Both the position numbers and the translations under genes were made by a program. From the NCBI GenBank assembly GCA_028753945.1, contig JAPNXP010000001.1, forward strand, positions 5,756,501 to 5,820,500: a stretch of 64,000 nucleotides of DNA. The letters run 5' to 3'. The stretch is from Hexactinellida sp. DTS-2022. Taxonomy: Eukaryota > Porifera > Hexactinellida. Positions 58,978 to 64,000 of this stretch are shown one piece after another. Positions within the stretch are counted from its first letter, which is position 1. Each line of letters starts with the position of its first letter. Under the pieces are notes generated by a model that was not told where the DNA came from, searched no databases, and was given only the letters and a program-made list of their open reading frames with translations.

Positions 58978-61275
58978 CCTTTATTATTATTATTATTACT
59001 GTGCCGACTATACTATAATATAGTGGCCCAGTATTGGAATCACTGCCTTTATTATTTTTTTCTATTTTTTATTTTTTCTCCGTTGACGGTGCCCTGGCCA
59101 GAGCTTTATAGTTGATGGGCTGAAACTTGGCATGTAGGTGCGATGGGACCGTCTAATTTGCACCTAGGGTTACGATTTTTGATTAACAAATTTTGGACAC
59201 ATCTTTAACACCTTTCAAAATTTGTCTGGTCCATAACTAGAAAAATGTTTTGCTAAACCCCCAAATTTTATTTCATATTTTGATTCACCATAAAATTCTG
59301 CGTCTGATGGGAGAAGAAAACTTCAATAAATAGTTTTATTTCTGCCATAAATGGGGGTTGAAATTTCTTTGTTTACTTACACTTCAATTTCAGTAAACTG
59401 TGAAATCTAATTCCATTGTTTTAACTTGTAATAATTATATTGATTTAACTTGTTAAATCCTACTCTATTGATTCAACTTGCGATAATTAAATTGATTCAA
59501 CTTATAAATTCCAGCTGGCTTCTATTTAATTGTAGTATTACTATACAATGGATCTAAAAAAATCCAAATTCCAGCCTGTGTCGACGCATGCTCCTTTGGG
59601 GGCACTATATTTTGTTGGTGGTTTATTGATAGTGCCTCCAAAGGAACATGCTGTCGGCACAGGCTGGAATTTTGGATTTCTTTTCATGCAAGTCATCAAC
59701 GCCTCTAGTTGTTAAGAACCATTTGTTAATTGGTCCGAGTCACAAGGAACGGTAGATAAATTTGAAGTTTGTTTCTATCATAAACCATCTTGAGTTTAAT
59801 GCCATTCATTCATTATGTATTGATAATAAATTATATTATTAGTTATTTATTTTAGCAATGTTATCCATGGTGAGTTGAGGAAAATTCAACAAATTCCTTA
59901 TTTAATTAATTTAATTTAATCCATTGTATAGTAATACTTCAATTAAATAGAAGCCAGCTGGAATTTATAAGTTAAATCAATATAATTATCGCAAGTTGAA
60001 ACAATAGAGTAGGATTTAACAAATTAAATCAATATAATTATCACCATTTGAAACAATGAAATTAGATTTCACAGTTTTAATGAAATTGAAGTGTGAGTAA
60101 ACAAAGAATTTTCAAACCCCACTTATGGCAGAAACTAAACCCATTATTAAAGAATTTCTTCTCATATTAGACGCAGAATTTCATGGTGAATCCAAATGTG
60201 AAATAAAATTTGGGAGTTTAGTAAAACATCTTTTGAGTTATGGACCAGACAAATTTTGAAAGGTGTTAAATATGTGTGCAAAATTTATTAATACAAAATT
60301 GTAACCCCAGGTGCAAATTAGACGGTCCATACGCACCTACATGCCAAGTTTCAGGCCATCAACTATAAAGCTCTGGCCAGGGCACCGTCTACGGAGAAAA
60401 AAAAATCCAAAATTGCAGCCTGTGCCGACGCATGTTCCTTTGGTGGCACTATATTTTGGTAGTGGTTTATTGATAGTGCCTCCAAAGGAACATGCTGTCG
60501 GCACAGGCTGCAATTTTGGAGTTTTTTTCGCCATGTCATCATCACTATGAAGGTGTTAAATTATTTCAAAAGGTGTTTCAGAAGGCATCGACCCTTAAAG
60601 TGGTGGAAGTTTCCATTTAGCTCACTTCATTTTATAGATATTCAAGTTTGAGTAGAATATAATAGCTGATGACTCAGCATTTTTTGTGTGAGTGTTGGGT
60701 CATCACCCAACATCAACTAACCCATTTTAAATATCGATTAACAAAATTGTTAAAACACATTTTTTTAACGATGTCATCATCACCTCAAGGTGTCAATACC
60801 CACTTGTATAGGTGGCACGTGCCATAAGGACTAATTGATAAATTGAAAGTTTGTTTCCATCTTATATCATTTCTGAGATTAATTAAATTTAAATAATTAT
60901 TATAATATTTAATTAATCTATTAATAATTTAACACCAATATTATGGTCATCAAAATAAATTAAGTTCAATTATTTGTAAGTATTATTAATCTAAATTGAA
61001 TTTCACTATCATATTTGAATTCAGCTCACTCGATAACCCCACTAATCTATTTGGAACCATCTCTATAAGTTAAACACAGAGCGAATTAATTATAATTATT
61101 TACGTCAGTACATTAATTGTGCAAAAATATTCTCGCCGAAATAAATATAATCACTTAATCTGTCGTTGTTGTGGAATGTAAAATCTTAACGGTTCTATCA
61201 TAAACCATCTTTAGTTTAATGCCATTCATTCATTACTTATTGATAATAAATTAAATTATTAGTTATTTATTTTAG
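58978..61275. repeat. Satellite units in both orientations
   Basis: 58978-59060 completes the interrupted minisatellite. 59070-59560 is a forward unit from the GGTGCCCTGGCC flank onward. At 59562-59677 a hairpin joins it to a reverse unit, and a second hairpin lies at 60405-60520, so the orientation switches at a hairpin. The unit stops at 61275 inside the TTTATTTTAG block, where the foldback element begins. Confidence 0.8.
59562..59677. repeat. Hairpin with paired compensatory change
   Basis: Left arm reads AATTCCAGCC and right arm GGCTGGAATT, whereas other copies have AATTGCAGCC and GGCTGCAATT. The substitution is present on both arms, so pairing is kept. The hairpin lies at the switch between forward and reverse satellite units. 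Confidence 0.85.
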
Positions 61276-61286
61276 GGGTGCTGCAT

Positions 61287-61757
61287 TAGTTCGAATTTGG
61301 ACAGTTGTCATTAGTTCGAATTTGGACAGTTGGCAATAGTTCGACAGTAATTTCAGACAGTTGGCATTAGTTCGACAGTAATTTCAGACAGTTGGCAATA
61401 GTTCGACAGTAATTTCAGACAGTTGGCATTAGTTCGACAGTACTTTCATACAGTTGGCATTAGTTCGACAGTACTTTCATACAGTTGGCAATAGTTCGAC
61501 AGTACTTTCATACAGTTGGCATTAGTTCGACAGTAATTTCAGACAGTTGGCATTAGTTCGACAGTAATTTCAGACAGTTGGAAATAGTTCGACAGTAATT
61601 TCAGACAGTTGGCATTAGTTCGACAGTACTTTCATACAGTTGGCATTAGTTCGACAGTACTTTCATACAGTTGGCAATAGTTCGACAGTACTTTCATACA
61701 GTTGGCATTAGTTCGACAGTAATTTCATACAGTTGGCATTAGTTCGACAGTAATTTG
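61287..61757 (+). repeat. Left terminal array of a 31-bp repeat
   Basis: Two starting units carry CATTAGTTCGAATTTGGACA, then fourteen units of the type TTCGACAGTAATTTCAGA/CAGTTGGCAT. Units come in alternating blocks of three: three with AATTTCAGA, three with ACTTTCATA, three AATTTCAGA, three ACTTTCATA, two AATTTC. Within blocks, every third unit has AATAGTTCG in place of ATTAGTTCG. This gives 93-bp and 186-bp higher-order periods. Confidence 0.93.
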
Positions 61758-61955
61758 TATGATTTTCATTGGCTTTACTCCTAGCTGTGAATTATATACT
61801 ATTATTATTCTATTGAGATTTGTAGGTATTCTTATGGTTATATGGGATATCATTTCGCATTATCTTGAGGTGTTTCCCCAAGCTACAATGTTTCGTCTAT
61901 TAATATAAATACGTAGTATAAGTAATACGTAATATTAAAATTATCAAACAATTCC

Positions 61956-63562
61956 ATGGAATACAGATTGGAAGATTATCGACGCCACAATGGAAGGATT
62001 TTTAAAACTCCAGATGGTCATAAATATTACAAGTCTAAACTAAGAGAAAATAATGTTTATCTAAGATGTGTTCTTTTTAGAAATGGATGTAAAGCTACTG
62101 CGAAGTTAGATCTAGTGTCAAATCTAATCACTCCTGCCATAAACCATAATCATAGCATCATAGAATATCAATCTGACGTCTATGAATTAAAAGCAAAATT
62201 TAAGAATCGTGCACGGAACTCGCAGGATAATCTTAGGAAAATTTTCGATGACGTAACTCGTGAAGATGCTGCAGCGTTTCATGTGTCGTTTGCTGAATGC
62301 GAATCCTCAATGTATCGTTCGAGGAGGGCATTGCAACCGAAGATTCCAACCTCTCCTGCAGAATTTTCTGATATGTTGCCAAATTCAATATATGGAACAT
62401 TTTATAGATGTACTGTCTCTATTCATGACCACACGGCTATTATATTTTTCTCAGATAATATCCGAACGTTTTTATCTCAAATAACCAACATCCAGTTTGA
62501 TGGAACATTATACCGTCCCAGTCCTTTTTTACCAGCTTTGGACTATATTTCTGACTGTTGATCGACATACTTTACCGGGAATACACTGTCTAATGACTGG
62601 TAAGAATGAGGAACTGTACAAAGCAATACTAATTCACATACATCAACTTCTACCCGAACTTCAACCCACAACATCCATGTCCGATTGGGAAGCTGCTCCT
62701 CGTAAGGCCCTGAAAGAAGTCTTTCCAAATATAAAACTGTTCGGGTGTTGGTTTCATTTTACGCAGCGAATATGGTATAAAACTCAGAAACTTGGACTTA
62801 CAGAGAGTTTTAAAGATAATATTGAAGTTGCAAGTCAATTAATGTCAATAAATGAGCATTCCATTTCTTCCAGCTAGTCTCATCCATCCAACCTACTCAC
62901 TACTTCAATTTCCTGCGACTATCATACCTACAGAAGCAATGAAATTAGAGAAACTAAACAAATACTTCAAAAAGAGATGGATAACCCATGTCAACCCAGA
63001 AGAATTATCAATTTTTGACTCAGACTTTACGACGAACAATGGAGCTGAATCTTACCACGCAAGGCTTAAGGATAGAATTAGGGCTAATCACCCCAGAGTA
63101 TGGAATTTTATGACCCATATAAATGAAATAATAATGGATACAGATAACGAATTTGGGAGGCTGTCCCTGGGTAAGGATATAACAAGACCGAGAAAAAAGA
63201 CAAACATTCTAACTGATGATCGCCGTAGTCGTGGTAAACAAAAATTTCAATCCGGTTGCTATACTCCGTGGGAATACATAAATGCAGTAAGTCAGACCAT
63301 TGGAAATATTCGCGATGTACAAGGGGAAGTAGAATTATCTGACTGTTCAGAGGATTCAGAAACAGATGATATTGATAATGATGATAACAGCCACCAGAAT
63401 TGTGTTGTTTGTCTAAACTCACGAACATCCACTTGGATCTTTCTACCTTGCAGACATGCCCAGTGCTGTATGGAATGCTGCAAAAAAATCGAAGAACTTG
63501 GACAATCGTGTCCCGTATGTCGGTCTCCAATAGAAAGTAGCTTTGAAATATTTACCAATTAG
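61956..63562 (+). pseudogene. FLYWCH-MULE transposase-RING fusion, two frameshifts
   Basis: Three overlapping frames (61956-62561, 62497-62877, 62852-63562) make one protein. The N-terminus (FKTPDGHKYYKS, then Y-x-R-C, C-K-A-T-A and H-N-H) is a FLYWCH zinc finger. The transposase core has QFDGT (62499, first Asp), MSDWE (62683, second Asp), CWFHFTQ (C-x2-H) and NNGAESYHARL (63047, Glu). The C-terminus after an acidic stretch is a C3HC4 RING: CVVC, CRHAQCCMECC and CPVC (63397-63525). RING domains usually act as ubiquitin E3 ligases; here it may stabilise, modify or target the transposase. Frameshifts near 62505 and 62850 break it, but the reading frames are otherwise clean, so decay is recent. 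The start ATG is at 61956. Confidence 0.87.
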
Positions 63563-63697
63563 CTTCATTATTGATACATTCATAAAATACTTACTCATTT
63601 GTTTAGGACTCATTAAATTATTAAAAAATAAACATATATATGCTCACTACATTTTCGTGTAAACAACAAGATTGACCAAAATATTTGTCTAGCTACG

Positions 63698-64000
63698 CCG
63701 ACTGTCTGAAATTACTGTCGAACTAATGCCAACAGTCTGAAATTACTGTCGAACTAATGCCAACTGTATGAAAGTACTATCGAACTAATGCCAACTGTAT
63801 GAAAGTACTGTCGAACTATTGCCAACTGTATGAAAGTACTGTCGAACTAATGCCAACTGTATGAAAGTACTGTCGAACTAATGCCAACTGTATGAAAGTA
63901 CTGTCGAACTATTGCCAACTGTATGAAAGTACTGTCGAACTATTGCCAACTGTATGAAATTACTGTCGAACTAATGCCAACAGTCTGAAATTACTGTCGA
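63698..64000 (-). repeat. Right terminal array of the 31-bp repeat
   Basis: Inverted copies of the left array (CTGTCGAACTAATGCCAAC units). About nine to ten units are visible before the window ends. It has the same AATTAC/AGTAC and TAATGCC/TATTGCC variants as the left side. Confidence 0.92.

Larger units (their letters stand above)
61276..64000 (+). mobile_element. Foldback MULE with FLYWCH and RING, cut by window
   Basis: The satellite motif TTATTTATTTTAG is interrupted at 61275/61276 by GGGGTGCTGCATTAGTTCG, giving the left boundary. Long inverted arrays of a 31-bp repeat (61287-61757 and 63698-64000) flank a frame-broken transposase gene. The right end lies beyond the window, so no target duplication can be read. 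Terminal arrays of short repeats are the foldback pattern, and the transposase is MULE-type. Confidence 0.88.

Noticed and set aside
61287-61757. Possible CRISPR array
   Set aside because: The 31-bp units are directly adjacent with no unique spacers and lie in inverted arrays round a transposase; host is eukaryotic.

Overview
The window is AT-rich nuclear DNA from an animal, most likely a non-vertebrate metazoan. Evidence for this is spliceosomal introns of about 70-220 bp, a PH/FERM protein, an ER glucosidase I gene, THAP-type P-element transposases, Ginger-, MULE-, hAT- and Tigger-like transposons, and a 2A-like peptide of the kind found in invertebrate retroelements. No tRNA, rRNA or CRISPR array was seen. 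Species cannot be fixed from the sequence.

Only two host genes look intact. One is a three-exon PH plus FERM-like gene (3273-5725, +). The other is a single-exon mannosyl-oligosaccharide glucosidase gene (48940-51351, +) whose high GC and G/C-ending codons stand out sharply from everything around it. Nearly all the rest is mobile or repetitive DNA, much of it nested, and many insertions can be delimited to the base by target-site duplications (TSDs).

Layout: 236-1650 is a repeat carrying GAA-loop mini-hairpins. 1663-2740 is a 1.08-kb foldback palindrome. 3273-5725 is the PH-FERM gene. 6116-8011 holds a Tigger-like and a hAT-like element with a nested MITE. 8138-16535 is a complex satellite (+ orientation) whose unit contains a ~117-bp hairpin, interrupted by a 2.95-kb P-like element (12984-15930, TSD ATAGAAAC). 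17640-26333 is a decayed multi-exon Ginger-like integrase gene ending in an OTU protease, split by a 4.94-kb foldback MULE (18006-22949, TSD TACACGTAT) that carries its own OTU module. 26334-29540 is mostly non-coding. 29544-29819 (-) encodes a 2A-like motif. 30050-41600 is the satellite in inverted orientation, then a second repeat type. 40074-43384 is a CTATACTATAGTATAG minisatellite growing in AAT-rich DNA, with inserted elements. 43395-44055 is a MULE fragment and 44824-47510 a second decayed P-like element. 48940-51351 is the glucosidase gene. 51763-52036 is a hAT MITE. 53235-61275 is more satellite with inserted hAT and Harbinger-like elements. 61276 to the window end is a second foldback MULE, with FLYWCH, DDE transposase and RING domains between inverted arrays of a 31-bp repeat.

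The most notable signals are: (1) three transposons carrying ubiquitin-system domains (OTU, OTU, RING), two of which appear to share a homologous OTU module despite belonging to different superfamilies; (2) the 21-copy hairpin with conserved bulge and paired compensatory substitutions; (3) hairpins centred on GCGAAGC with varying but self-complementary stems; (4) a 93/186-bp higher-order pattern in the 31-bp terminal repeats. All transposase genes seen are broken by frameshifts or deletions.
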